A stretch of DNA of 64,000 nucleotides, from assembly GCF_900104395.1 (NCBI RefSeq), contig NZ_FMXX01000004.1; one strand, 5' to 3'. Under the pieces are notes generated by a model. The model did no database searches, was not told the DNA's origin, and saw nothing but the letters and a program-made list of their open reading frames with translations. A program made the position numbers and the translations under genes. The stretch is from Fusobacterium_C necrophorum. Its GTDB lineage: Bacteria; Fusobacteriota; Fusobacteriia; Fusobacteriales; Fusobacteriaceae. Below, one piece after another: positions 8,281 to 17,041 of this stretch; position 1 is the stretch's first letter, and each line of letters starts with the position of its first letter.

Positions 8281-9917
8281 AAAATTTCCTCCTTCTGTTT
8301 TTCCAATATCGAAATTTTTTCGGAAATTTCTTCCATCTTAATCCGTAAATTTTCAGAATTCCATTGTTGATTCATCAACTCTTCACAAGCATATTCCAAA
8401 CGATTACAATTTGCATGCATTTTCCCTGTAAATTTATACAAACAATTCTCCAAGTTTCTCTTCATATTTGCTTTTAAATGTCCTTTCAAACTGCTAAGCA
8501 TTTCAGAAATTTGAAAAAAATCTCCTCTTACTTTATCCGCTTTGATCACTTCATAATCCATTCGATTGGGTTTGAAAATTTCCAAATATATTTTTCTTCC
8601 ATCATTGAAAAGCTTCTCCTGACATTCTTCAATCATTTTCTCACTGATTTCCAGAGATAATTTAGAGCTTTCCTTCATTTTTTCCTGAAACCACAATTCC
8701 AACGCTTCCCAATTTCTTTTTCCTTGAAAAGAGGAAAGTTCTTCTTTCCAAGTTTGATAATGTTTCTCCAATATAGCCTCTAAAAAATCATCCTGTACAA
8801 ATTTCTCATATAACTTCTGTACTCCCGTTTCAATCTTTTGAGATAGGTCCTGAATTTCTTTTCGCTTTGCATCCAGACTTGCCTGCAAAGCGACAAGATC
8901 CTTTCTATGCTCCATCAAAGTCTGTCTTTGATCTTCAAAAATTAAAATTTGTTTTTGATAGGCTGCCTGAATATTTTCCAAAAATTGCAAGCACAGAATT
9001 TTTTCATAGTCCTTCGCAAACAGTTTTAATGTTTCTTCTAAATAAGGAAAATTGGATTTCTCCAATAGGCTCCTCATAAAAACATCTTTCTTTCCTTTCG
9101 CTTGATACCATAAAACCGTTGCACTGTCAAATTCCTCTTCTCGAATTTTTTCTTCTATTTCTTCCTCCGATAATTCTCGACAAGCATTCCAAAACAATTT
9201 TAACTTGCTGTCCAAAGCAATAATTTTCTCAGAAGAAATGTAATCTCCATATTTTTCCTTTGCATCTTTTTCCAAACTTTCTCTATCCTGTTTCGAAAAA
9301 AGAGACGAACCCGTCAAGAGTAAAAAACGGCTCTCTTTATGTCTTCTCTTTGTTTTTCCACGAAAAAAATCTATAAAAGAGGTGGATTCTAAGGCTTGTC
9401 CATACAGAGACTTCACAAAAATAATCGCATTTGCACCGGGCAAATATTCCTCCGAAATTGCTCCTAAACCTCCTTCTGCATTCACTCCCGGACTATCAAT
9501 CCATGTAATCTCCTGAAATTCTTTCTCCAAAGGATAAAACAAAAATAATTCCAACTCTCCCTGTTTCCCCGATTTTGAAAAATTCGCTTCCCGGTTTAAA
9601 AAATCCCGAATCTCTTCTTCCTCTTCCAGATGATAGCTTTGCTCTCCCCGATGGATTTCTAAAAACATACGCTCCGAATGTCGAATATGAATCAAAGCAT
9701 TGGTACATTGTTTGACATCAATCGGCAGAACATCGGTTTTTAAGTAAGCATCGATGAAACTGGATTTCCCGCTCTTCGCTTCTCCCACGATCATGACCAC
9801 GAATCTTCGGTTTTCAATATCTCTTTTTTCTTGTCGCAGTTCCTCCTCTTCTTCTATTCCAAATTGTTTCATATATCCTTGATAATCCTGATACCTTTGA
9901 AATACTTTCTCTTTCAT
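8262..9917 (-). CDS. Bacterial dynamin-like GTPase
   Basis: The 551-residue protein has a large GTPase domain. The P-loop GEAKSGKSSFIDA is at about 45-57, a switch I Thr lies in KQCTNALIHI, and the G3 motif is in WIDSPGVNAEGG. Long helical coiled-coil segments (about 310-551) follow, rich in Glu, Lys and Gln. Dynamin-like proteins remodel or tether membranes. No clear transmembrane segment is visible, so membrane contact would be through the helical part. It is the first gene of an operon with the HD phosphohydrolase and a TlpA-like protein, under an extended -10 promoter. Confidence 0.82.
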   Translation of the reverse strand: MKEKVFQRYQDYQGYMKQFGIEEEEELRQEKRDIENRRFVVMIVGEAKSGKSSFIDAYLKTDVLPIDVKQCTNALIHIRHSERMFLEIHRGEQSYHLEEEEEIRDFLNREANFSKSGKQGELELFLFYPLEKEFQEITWIDSPGVNAEGGLGAISEEYLPGANAIIFVKSLYGQALESTSFIDFFRGKTKRRHKESRFLLLTGSSLFSKQDRESLEKDAKEKYGDYISSEKIIALDSKLKLFWNACRELSEEEIEEKIREEEFDSATVLWYQAKGKKDVFMRSLLEKSNFPYLEETLKLFAKDYEKILCLQFLENIQAAYQKQILIFEDQRQTLMEHRKDLVALQASLDAKRKEIQDLSQKIETGVQKLYEKFVQDDFLEAILEKHYQTWKEELSSFQGKRNWEALELWFQEKMKESSKLSLEISEKMIEECQEKLFNDGRKIYLEIFKPNRMDYEVIKADKVRGDFFQISEMLSSLKGHLKANMKRNLENCLYKFTGKMHANCNRLEYACEELMNQQWNSENLRIKMEEISEKISILEKQKEEILWELKL

Positions 9918-9950
9918 TTTTCTCTCTCCTTTTTTGCTTCCCCTGAATTC

Positions 9951-9959
9951 ATTATAACA
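9951..9959 (-). promoter_or_regulatory. Extended -10 promoter of the dynamin-HD-tlpA operon
   Basis: The minus strand reads TGTTATAAT, a consensus extended -10, about 33 bases before the start codon at 9917. It is divergent from the promoter at 9989-9997. Confidence 0.6.
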
Positions 9960-9988
9960 TAATTTTTATTTTTTTCTTACTGCCTTTG

Positions 9989-9997
9989 TGCTATAAT
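9989..9997 (+). promoter_or_regulatory. Extended -10 promoter of the Cys/His-protein and ThrE operon
   Basis: TGCTATAAT at 9989-9997 is a consensus extended -10, 35 bases before the ATG at 10033. No good -35 is present, which is common with extended -10 sites. The gene start has AAAGGA upstream. Confidence 0.6.
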
Positions 9998-10032
9998 AAA
10001 AATATATTTTTGAAATTTAGAAAGGACAAAGG

Positions 10033-10365
10033 ATGTCAGAGTTAGAAAAAAAAATTTTACGTTTTCTGTTGAGTGCAGCAGCCTACAGTGAGAATGCCAT
10101 TTGTAAAAATTTGGGAATTTCTTTGGAGGAGTTACGAAACTCCTTTAACATTTTGGAACAAAACGGATACTTGGAAGCCTATGAAACTTTTCTGGCAAGA
10201 GAACAACTGAATGAAAGTAATTCTTGCCCTTCTCATGGCGGATGTTCTTCCTGTCATTCTTGTTCCCATAGCTCTTCCTGCGGCTGTGGAGCTCAAGCAA
10301 AAGAAGACTATTCAGATATTCGTGTTATAACAGAAAAAGCAGTGGAGGAATTCGGAAGTGACTAA
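10033..10365 (+). CDS. Small winged-helix-like protein with a Cys/His cluster
   Basis: The 110-residue protein is of uncertain function. Residues 1-55 look like a small winged helix (LEKKILRFLLSAAAYSENAI, then LGISLEELRNSFNILEQNGY). Residues about 62-86 hold six Cys and three His (CPSHGGCSSCHSCSHSSSCG), a likely zinc or Fe-S site. The layout recalls FeoC-like or other metal-responsive small regulators, but I cannot name a family. It overlaps the start of the ThrE-like gene by eight bases and so is probably co-expressed and translationally coupled with it. Confidence 0.6.
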   Translation: MSELEKKILRFLLSAAAYSENAICKNLGISLEELRNSFNILEQNGYLEAYETFLAREQLNESNSCPSHGGCSSCHSCSHSSSCGCGAQAKEDYSDIRVITEKAVEEFGSD

Positions 10366-11119
10366 AGAAATTCGAAAGGAGTATCAAATCCTGTCTCTTG
10401 CTTGTAAAACGGCAAGACTTCTATTGGAAAACGGTTCAGAGGTTCATCGAATTGAGCAAATTTCTAAAAAAATTTGTGAATACTATGGCTATTCTTGCCA
10501 ATGTTTCGCCTCTTTAACCTGTGTTGTCATCACTCTTGAAAATACGGAAGGAGAAATTTTTTCTCTGGTGGAAAGAATTGAAGACCGAAACATTAATTTA
10601 AATAAAATTACTCGAATTTCCAGATTGGTGGACAATATCCATTCCCAATCTTACGAATCTTTGAAAGAAGAATTGCAGGATATTCAAGAGGAAGTCACCT
10701 ATTCTTCCGTTCAGATTTTTTTAGCTCACATCATAGGAGCTGCCTTTTTTGTATTTTTATTTCAAGGAAGCTATCGAGAAGTTTTGGTCTCCGGAATCAC
10801 AGGATTTTTTATTGCCTGTACGGCTTTGATAAGTCAAAAAATAAAATTGGAATCCCTCTTCGTGAACTTATTACAAGGAATGGTCTGCTCTTCCATTCCC
10901 TGTTTCTTTTATTCTCTACATTGGATTGATAATGTGGATATTTCGATCATCTCTTCTTTGATGATTATGGTTCCCGGAGTCGCTTTTATCAATTCCATTC
11001 GAGATCTTTTCTCCGGAGACTTGGTAACTGCTCAATCCAGATTATTGGAAGTGGCTCTCATTGGAATGACTTTAGCCATCGGTTCCGGAATTGCCCTAAA
11101 ATTTTTCTATATTTCATAA
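10358..11119 (+). CDS. Threonine/serine exporter family protein, N-terminal (ThrE/DUF1212) part
   Basis: The 253-residue membrane protein matches the ThrE N-terminal family. A cytosolic start has the conserved LLLENGSEVHRIEQ (about 20-34) and VVITLENTEG. About five membrane helices follow, between residues 115 and 250, including MIMVPGVAFINSIRDLFSGD. The GTG start at 10358 has GGAGG nine bases upstream, inside the previous gene. The partner half follows after 11 bases. Together they would form a two-subunit exporter for threonine, serine or other small solutes. L-serine dehydratase lies nearby at 13364. Confidence 0.88.
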   Translation: MTKEIRKEYQILSLACKTARLLLENGSEVHRIEQISKKICEYYGYSCQCFASLTCVVITLENTEGEIFSLVERIEDRNINLNKITRISRLVDNIHSQSYESLKEELQDIQEEVTYSSVQIFLAHIIGAAFFVFLFQGSYREVLVSGITGFFIACTALISQKIKLESLFVNLLQGMVCSSIPCFFYSLHWIDNVDISIISSLMIMVPGVAFINSIRDLFSGDLVTAQSRLLEVALIGMTLAIGSGIALKFFYIS

Positions 11120-11130
11120 AGGAGTTTTTC

Positions 11131-11571
11131 ATGTTTGTATATTCTACTTTCATACAAATCATAGCAGCTATTTTGACCACTCTCGGGTTTGGAATCCTTT
11201 TCAAGGTAAAGGGAAACAATCTGGTCCATACCTGTATTGCCGGGGGAATCAGCTGGGCAGTTTATCTTTTTTGTCACAGCCATTCCTACAGTTTGAGCTT
11301 CAACTATTTTGCAGCAACTTTTATTTTATCTCTCTATTCGGAAATGATAGCTCGAAGAAAAAAAACTCCGGTTACAAGTATTCTCATTGCTGCAATGATT
11401 CCTCTTGCTCCCGGAGGCGGTATTTACTATACAATGCTACATATCTTATACAAAAATTATCCTCTTGCTCTATCTAAAGGGGTTGACACTTTAATTATTG
11501 CGGGTTCTATGGCTATCGGCGTTTTTTCCGCCTCTGCCCTATTTCGTGTTTATCAGGAAATTAGCCACTGA
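11131..11571 (+). CDS. Threonine/serine exporter family protein, C-terminal (ThrE_2/DUF3815) part
   Basis: The 146-residue protein has four to five membrane helices and the conserved PLAPGGGIYYTM segment of the ThrE_2 family. AAGGAG lies six bases before the ATG. Its last 33 bases overlap the end of the convergent DUF535 gene, so the two 3' ends share sequence. Confidence 0.88.
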   Translation: MFVYSTFIQIIAAILTTLGFGILFKVKGNNLVHTCIAGGISWAVYLFCHSHSYSLSFNYFAATFILSLYSEMIARRKKTPVTSILIAAMIPLAPGGGIYYTMLHILYKNYPLALSKGVDTLIIAGSMAIGVFSASALFRVYQEISH

Positions 11572-12432
11572 TTCTCGAATCGTATCTAAAATTTGATAAC
11601 GGCTTCGATATTGAGAACGTTTTTTACTCGGAATCTCTTCGATAGGTTTCCGAGCTATTGTTTCCGCCAATTCCCATAAGCCGTCTTCTCTTTGTATTCC
11701 TCCTAAAGATTCCCAAAACTCATCATAATCCGCCTTTACTTTTCTTTCTTTTTTATATCGGTATCTCTGTGCCAAATAAATATGATTGGCATTTCCAACC
11801 GCAATCTTTGACTCCGGAAATAAATGATAGAACACTTCCATTAAAATTCGTTTCGGAAACAGCCCATAAAAATTTTTGGTCACTTTCTTTAAGATTTCCG
11901 GATCCTTATAAATTCTTCCTAAACCTTGCAATCCGCCAATAAACATATGATGTTTCCAAACAGCAAATGTTAAAGTGGAGAGTAAAATATCACCTTGATA
12001 TAGCAATAAATTAAATTCTCCTTCTTTGTCAAAGTCAGGATAAAGCTTTAAATAAGCAGACAGCTTACAATCTTCTTTTCCTTGAATATCCACAACTTTT
12101 ATTTTCCCTTTTGAATAAAGCTCTTGTAAAACTTCATCCCGAAAATAACGATCCAAATAAGCATAAGAAGAAAAAATAACCTCCAATTTCTCCTTGGCCG
12201 TGAAAGAAAATCTCATGTATGGTTTGTGTAATTTTTCCGTTATCATGGGATACTGATCTATTGTTTTGGATAAATATGAGTGCTGCATAATGAAGTTTGC
12301 CAATTCCATAGAATATGGATAATAAAACAAAGTTCTACTGATGTATTTCACTTTTTTACGTAAGGCATGACTTGTTCCCTTCCTATATCGCTTCCTCATC
12401 ACTTCATAATAAAACTGTAATTCTTTTCTCAA
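11539..12432 (-). CDS. DUF535 (VirK/YbjX family) protein, copy 2
   Basis: The 297-residue protein belongs to the VirK/YbjX (DUF535) family. It has the conserved GEFNLLLYQGDILLSTLTF and IGGLQGL, followed by GLFPKRILMEVFYHLFPE. Family members in enterobacteria are linked to envelope or antimicrobial-peptide phenotypes; the biochemical role is unknown. It lies just downstream of a second copy with many identical segments, so the pair arose by tandem duplication. Confidence 0.85.
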   Translation of the reverse strand: MRKELQFYYEVMRKRYRKGTSHALRKKVKYISRTLFYYPYSMELANFIMQHSYLSKTIDQYPMITEKLHKPYMRFSFTAKEKLEVIFSSYAYLDRYFRDEVLQELYSKGKIKVVDIQGKEDCKLSAYLKLYPDFDKEGEFNLLLYQGDILLSTLTFAVWKHHMFIGGLQGLGRIYKDPEILKKVTKNFYGLFPKRILMEVFYHLFPESKIAVGNANHIYLAQRYRYKKERKVKADYDEFWESLGGIQREDGLWELAETIARKPIEEIPSKKRSQYRSRYQILDTIRESVANFLINTK

Positions 12433-12453
12433 TTTGTTCTCCTCACCTTATGC

Positions 12454-13359
12454 TCAATTTTCTGATTTATTGCTTTTTAAAAACTCTGATATAAGAACTT
12501 GTATCTCATCCAAGACAGCATATCGATTTCGATACTGCGATCTCTTTTTACTTGGAATTTCTTCCATGGTCTTTCGAATAAGTTGTTCCGGTAAACACCA
12601 CAGAGCTTCCTCTTTTCTCTCTTTTGCTCCCAAACTCTGCCAGAATTCATCATAGTCCGCATGAATTTTTCTTTTTTCCTGATGTTTATAACGAGCTGCC
12701 AAATAGATATGACTTGTATTTCCAACCGCTATCTTTTTTTCCGGAAATAGGGCATAAAAAATCTCCATTAAAAGCCTTTTTGGGAACAGTCCATAAAAAC
12801 CTTTTGTTACCTGTTTTAAAATTTCAGGATCCATATATTCTCTTCCCAAACCTTGAAGTCCTCCTATGAACAGATTTCCTTCAACAATAGAAAAGGTTAA
12901 GGTAGACAATAAAATTTCTCCCCAATAGAGCACCAGATTAAACTCTCCCTCTTTCTCATATTGAGAGTATAATTTCAGATAGGCATCCAGTTTTATGCCC
13001 TCCTTCCCTTCGATTTCAAGAATTTTTATTTGCCCGTTACGATATAATGTGGATAAACTTTCTTCTTGAAAAAAACTGTCCAGATATTGATAAGAAGCTA
13101 TAATACTCTTCACTTTTTTTTGCATGGAAAACTCATGTGTCATATAGGGTCTGTGTATTTTAGAACACAGCACAGGATATCTATAAACTTCCTGGCAGAG
13201 ATAAGGATGATTTTGCAGAAAGTCTGAGATTTTTTTTGCCCAAGTGTAATATAGAATATTTCGAGCGATATACTTTATTTTTTGATCAAAGGTACTTACT
13301 TTTCCCTTTGCTCTTCCATACTGCATGACTTTCCAATAAAATAAAATTTCTTTTTTCAC
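12454..13359 (-). CDS. DUF535 (VirK/YbjX family) protein, copy 1
   Basis: This 301-residue paralogue of the next gene shares GEFNLVLYWGEILLSTLTFS, GGLQGLGREYMDPEILKQVT, GLFPKRLLMEIFYALFPE and ADYDEFWQSLGA. The N-terminal third is less alike. It starts four bases after the sdaA stop codon, so it is probably in the sdaA operon. The function is unknown. Confidence 0.85.
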   Translation of the reverse strand: MKKEILFYWKVMQYGRAKGKVSTFDQKIKYIARNILYYTWAKKISDFLQNHPYLCQEVYRYPVLCSKIHRPYMTHEFSMQKKVKSIIASYQYLDSFFQEESLSTLYRNGQIKILEIEGKEGIKLDAYLKLYSQYEKEGEFNLVLYWGEILLSTLTFSIVEGNLFIGGLQGLGREYMDPEILKQVTKGFYGLFPKRLLMEIFYALFPEKKIAVGNTSHIYLAARYKHQEKRKIHADYDEFWQSLGAKERKEEALWCLPEQLIRKTMEEIPSKKRSQYRNRYAVLDEIQVLISEFLKSNKSEN

Positions 13360-13363
13360 AAAA

Positions 13364-14587
13364 CTATTCTCCTGCCAATATTTTGTTATAATATTTTGCC
13401 AATCCTCCGTTGGAGGTTTCTTTATAGGCGGAACACATATCTTTTCCTGTTTCTTTCATCGTAATAATGACCTCATCGAAAGAAATGGTGTGATCTCCTC
13501 CCGTTACCATGACATAATTTGCCGTGTTGAAAGAACGTGTTGCTACAATTGCATTTCTTTCAATACAAGGAATTTGTACATAGCCTCCTACCGGATCACA
13601 AGTCATTCCCAAGTGATGTTCCATTCCAATCTCTGCGGCATATTCAATTTCTTCCATAGAACCGCCCATGAAATAAACAGCCATAGCCGAAGCCATAGAA
13701 CAAGCGGCTCCCACCTCTGCCTGACATCCCCCTTCTGCTCCCGAAATAGTTGCATTTTGTTTGATTAAATTCCCAATGAGTCCTGCAATTGCCAAGCCTC
13801 TCAAAATGGTATCTTCATCCAAAGAATATTCTTCTCTCATAGCTCGAAGCAATCCGGGAATCACTCCGGAGGCTCCACAAGTCGGTGCGGTAACAACTCT
13901 TCCTGCACTCGCATTTTCTTCTGATACCGCGAGAGAATAGGCAAACATCTTATCTACAAAACGAAGCAATCTGGTCTTTGTCTTTGCTTTCAAATACGTT
14001 TCTTTTGCTTTTCTCGGATATTTTAAATTTCCGGGTAAAAATCCTTCTTTGGTTAAACCACGGTTAATTGCTTCTTCCATAGCTTTATGAATTTCCCATA
14101 GATAGTCCCAAATTTCTTCTCCCTCACAATATTCCACATATTCCCATAATTTTTTCTTATTTTTGCGACACCATTCCATAATGTCATCCAATTTATTTAG
14201 AGAATACACTTCCTGTTTTTCTTCCGAAGTTTTTTCAAAATCTTTTTCTTCCTTAATGGTTCCTCCGCCAACGGAAAATACCAGCCATTCATCCAAGATA
14301 CTTTCTTTCTGATCCAAAGCATAAAATTTCATTCCGTTCGTATGATAGGGATGAATATAGTCGGGTTTCCATAAAATTTCCGTTACCTTCGGTTTTAATG
14401 TTTCTTCGATAATCCAATCCGTTAAATGTCCTTTTCCGGTAGCTGCCAAACTACCATATAATTCTACTCTATACTTTGCCGCATCCGGATTTTTTGCCAA
14501 AAATTTTTTTGCAGCTCGTTCCGGTCCCATGGTATGAGAACTGGAGGGACCGCAACCTATTTTAAACAATTCTTTTAGTGTATCCAT
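13364..14587 (-). CDS. sdaA: L-serine ammonia-lyase (iron-sulfur dependent, single chain)
   Basis: The enzyme converts L-serine to pyruvate and ammonia using a [4Fe-4S] cluster. The N-terminal beta part begins with FKIGCGPSSSHTMGPERAA. The alpha part has APTCGASGVIPG, GGCQAEVGAACSMASA and GMTCDPVGGYVQIPC, which hold the cluster cysteines. At 407 residues it is a fused but short single-chain form. The start is the ATG at 14587 with AAGGAGG upstream. Two DUF535 genes follow closely. Serine breakdown fits the amino-acid fermentation known for fusobacteria. Confidence 0.92.
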   Translation of the reverse strand: MDTLKELFKIGCGPSSSHTMGPERAAKKFLAKNPDAAKYRVELYGSLAATGKGHLTDWIIEETLKPKVTEILWKPDYIHPYHTNGMKFYALDQKESILDEWLVFSVGGGTIKEEKDFEKTSEEKQEVYSLNKLDDIMEWCRKNKKKLWEYVEYCEGEEIWDYLWEIHKAMEEAINRGLTKEGFLPGNLKYPRKAKETYLKAKTKTRLLRFVDKMFAYSLAVSEENASAGRVVTAPTCGASGVIPGLLRAMREEYSLDEDTILRGLAIAGLIGNLIKQNATISGAEGGCQAEVGAACSMASAMAVYFMGGSMEEIEYAAEIGMEHHLGMTCDPVGGYVQIPCIERNAIVATRSFNTANYVMVTGGDHTISFDEVIITMKETGKDMCSAYKETSNGGLAKYYNKILAGE

Positions 14588-14619
14588 ATGGCCTCCTTAA
14601 GCTTTTATTCTCTCTCCAT

Positions 14620-14628
14620 ATTGTAACA
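14620..14628 (-). promoter_or_regulatory. Extended -10 promoter of sdaA
   Basis: The minus strand reads TGTTACAAT, the same extended -10 seen before the LysE-type gene, about 33 bases upstream of the start at 14587. Confidence 0.5.
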
Positions 14629-14647
14629 TACTTTTCAAAATTTTTCT

Positions 14648-14683
14648 AAAAAATTAAGAGGTTCTGACATACAGTCCCTCTTA
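14648..14683 (-). terminator. Rho-independent terminator after rny
   Basis: TAAGAGG (14655-14661) pairs with CCTCTTA (14677-14683), with CTG/CAG pairing inside the loop. A T run follows on the minus strand. It ends the rny transcript before the sdaA promoter. Confidence 0.75.
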
Positions 14684-14696
14684 GTCCTTTCTCTTT

Positions 14697-16262
14697 TTAT
14701 TTAGCATATTCTACGGCACGAGTTTCTCGCACAATCGTAACTTTAATTTGTCCCGGATATTGCATTGTTTCTTCTATCTTTTTTGCCACTTCTCTCGACA
14801 TTACCGTTGCTTCATCATCATTTACCTTATCAGGATTGATAATCATTCTCAATTCTCTTCCTGCTTGAATTGCGAAAGAAGATTCCACTCCTTGGAAAGA
14901 GTTTGCAATTTCTTCCAATTGTTCCAATCGTTTGATATAGGCTGTCAGGGTTTCTCGTCTTGCCCCCGGTCTGGAAGCGGAAACAGCATCTGCCGCTTGT
15001 ACCAATACCGCTTCTATTGTTTCAAACTCCACTTCATTGTGGTGAGCCATAACCGCATTGATTACCGTTGCCTTTTCTCCAAATTTCTTTAGATATTCTC
15101 CTCCAATAATCGCATGGGAGGATTCCACATCATGTTCCAGTATTTTTCCGATATCATGAAGCAATCCGGCTCGTTTTGCAAGCTCTACATCAGCTCCAAT
15201 TTCCGCCGCTAAGGTTGCGGCTATCTTCGCCACTTCAATGGAATGCACCAAGACGTTTTGCCCATAACTGGTTCTAAACTTTAACCTTCCCAATGTCTTA
15301 ATAATATCCGGATGAAGTCCCGGAATGGATAATTCCAAAATTGCTTCTTCTCCTGCTGCCGTAATTTCTTTTTCCACTTCTTTTTTTGCTTTGTTTACCA
15401 CTTCTTCAATTTTTCCCGGATGAATTCTTCCGTCCGTAATCAATTTTTCTATAGTAATTCTCGCAATTTCTCTTTTCACTCCGTCAAAACTCGAAAGTAC
15501 AACGGCTTCAGGAGTATCGTCAATAATAATATCAACCCCTGTCAGAGATTCAATGGAACGAATATTCCGTCCCTCTCTTCCGATAATTCTCCCTTTCATT
15601 TCATCACTTGGCAGATTAACCACAGAAACGGTTGCATCCGCCACATAGTCTGCTGCTGCTTTTCCAATTGCAGTCGATAAAATTCTTCTGCTGATTCTAT
15701 CTTTTTCATCTTCCAATTTATTTTCAAATTCACGAATAGCCAAAGCATTTTCATGTGTCAATTCTTCTTTTAATTTTGCAATTAAAATTTCTTTGGCCTC
15801 TGTTTTTGTCAATCCTGTAATTCTTTCCAGTTCCGCTTCCTGTTCTCGTTTTACGGTTTCAATTTCTTCTCTTTTTTGTTCCAATTCTTCGGTTGTTCTT
15901 TCCAACTCTTGACTTTTATTTTCCAATTTTTCGATTTTATGATCTAAGGTTTCTTCTTTTTTTGCTAATCTTGCTTCTTTTTGTAAAATTTCATTCTTCG
16001 AATTTCGTATTTCCTTTTCTGCTTCTTCTTTCAAAGAATATGCTCTTTCTTTTGCCTTTAACTCAATTTCTTTTCCTTTAGAAACTGCTTCTTTTTCCGC
16101 ATTTTCTAAAATTTCCTTTGCCTTAATTTTTGATTTTGCCACTTCATCTTCCAGGTTATTCAATATCTGAATTTGTTTATCAATAACCATTTTTTTATAT
16201 ATCAAAGCAAAGGCGATTGCCAAACCAAAAACACCTAAGCCAACTCCTAATATTAAATTCAT
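14697..16262 (-). CDS. rny: Ribonuclease Y
   Basis: This membrane-anchored endoribonuclease starts mRNA decay. In order, its 521 residues hold a single membrane helix (about 2-22), a long coiled coil (about 25-200, Lys/Glu-rich), a KH domain (about 205-275, GRIIGREGRNIRSIESLTGVD) and an HD domain with LLHDIGK (about 350-460). It is of normal length and has SIPGLHPDIIKTLGRLKFRTSYGQNVL, typical of the family. It lies after the antagonist/anti-sigma pair on the same strand. Confidence 0.96.
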   Translation of the reverse strand: MNLILGVGLGVFGLAIAFALIYKKMVIDKQIQILNNLEDEVAKSKIKAKEILENAEKEAVSKGKEIELKAKERAYSLKEEAEKEIRNSKNEILQKEARLAKKEETLDHKIEKLENKSQELERTTEELEQKREEIETVKREQEAELERITGLTKTEAKEILIAKLKEELTHENALAIREFENKLEDEKDRISRRILSTAIGKAAADYVADATVSVVNLPSDEMKGRIIGREGRNIRSIESLTGVDIIIDDTPEAVVLSSFDGVKREIARITIEKLITDGRIHPGKIEEVVNKAKKEVEKEITAAGEEAILELSIPGLHPDIIKTLGRLKFRTSYGQNVLVHSIEVAKIAATLAAEIGADVELAKRAGLLHDIGKILEHDVESSHAIIGGEYLKKFGEKATVINAVMAHHNEVEFETIEAVLVQAADAVSASRPGARRETLTAYIKRLEQLEEIANSFQGVESSFAIQAGRELRMIINPDKVNDDEATVMSREVAKKIEETMQYPGQIKVTIVRETRAVEYAK

Positions 16263-16286
16263 ATTCGTTCCTTTCTTTTCATAGTA

Positions 16287-16637
16287 TTATTTAAAACTTT
16301 CCACTGCCTCTTCTTCTGTTGCGTAAATTTCAAAAATCTCATCCAAACCAATCATGTCAAAAATAGTTTGAATATGGTTGTTCAAACGAATAATCTTAAT
16401 ATCTCCGCCAATTTCTTTTACCGCCTGTAATTTTCCTCGTAAAATTCCCATTGCTAAACTATTAATATGCACTAAATTATGGCAATCCAAAATTAATCTG
16501 ATATCTCCCGTATCAATGTGCTTATTCATCACTTCTTTTAATTTTGGTGCCACTAGAGCATCCAATTCTCCTGTTACTGCAATGACAATGATTCCGCTTT
16601 CCAATTTTTTTTCTGCCAATTCAAATGTATTTTCCAT
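16287..16637 (-). CDS. STAS-domain anti-sigma factor antagonist (SpoIIAA/RsbV-like)
   Basis: The 116-residue STAS domain contains the ILDCHNLVHINSLAMGIL segment, in which Ser60 aligns with the phosphorylated serine of SpoIIAA. The usual second Ser and the Gly after it are replaced by Leu-Ala. It would bind and release the anti-sigma kinase encoded four bases upstream. No sigma factor gene is nearby. Translation start and spacing fit an operon with the kinase and rny. Confidence 0.88.
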   Translation of the reverse strand: MENTFELAEKKLESGIIVIAVTGELDALVAPKLKEVMNKHIDTGDIRLILDCHNLVHINSLAMGILRGKLQAVKEIGGDIKIIRLNNHIQTIFDMIGLDEIFEIYATEEEAVESFK

Positions 16638-16641
16638 AATA

Positions 16642-17037
16642 TTACATAACCTCCCTGACTTCTTTTTCTATTCTAAACACAGTTCCTTGTTCTTTTTTTA
16701 CAATTTCAAACATATCAACTAACTTTCTCGCTAAAATTAAACCAATTCCGCCTTCTTCCTTACTTACCTTTTTATCATCATATCCCGCTCCGCTATCTTC
16801 TACAAATAACCGGATCTTGGATCCTTCTTTTTCAATATTGATAATCACTTCCCCAAGTTGATTTTGATAAGCATGTTCAATGGCATTCGTCGCCAATTCA
16901 TCAACAACGGAAAGAAGCTGTACTACATCTCCCTCTGCAATGTGATGATTTTGTAAATATGCCCTTATCATGGCTCGAACTACAGATAAGCTTTCTAAAG
17001 AAGAAGGAATATGGACTTCTACTTCTGTTTGTTTCAC
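16642..17037 (-). CDS. Anti-sigma factor serine-protein kinase (RsbW/SpoIIAB-like)
   Basis: The 131-residue GHKL ATPase has an N-box, DELATNAIEHAYQ (about 49-61), a G1-box, VEDSGAGYDD, and a G2-box, GGIGLILARKLVD. This is the classical small anti-sigma kinase that phosphorylates a STAS antagonist. The partner is the next gene. The controlled target is unknown and could be a sigma factor elsewhere or a different output protein. Confidence 0.88.
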   Translation of the reverse strand: MKQTEVEVHIPSSLESLSVVRAMIRAYLQNHHIAEGDVVQLLSVVDELATNAIEHAYQNQLGEVIINIEKEGSKIRLFVEDSGAGYDDKKVSKEEGGIGLILARKLVDMFEIVKKEQGTVFRIEKEVREVM

Positions 17038-17041
17038 CTTC

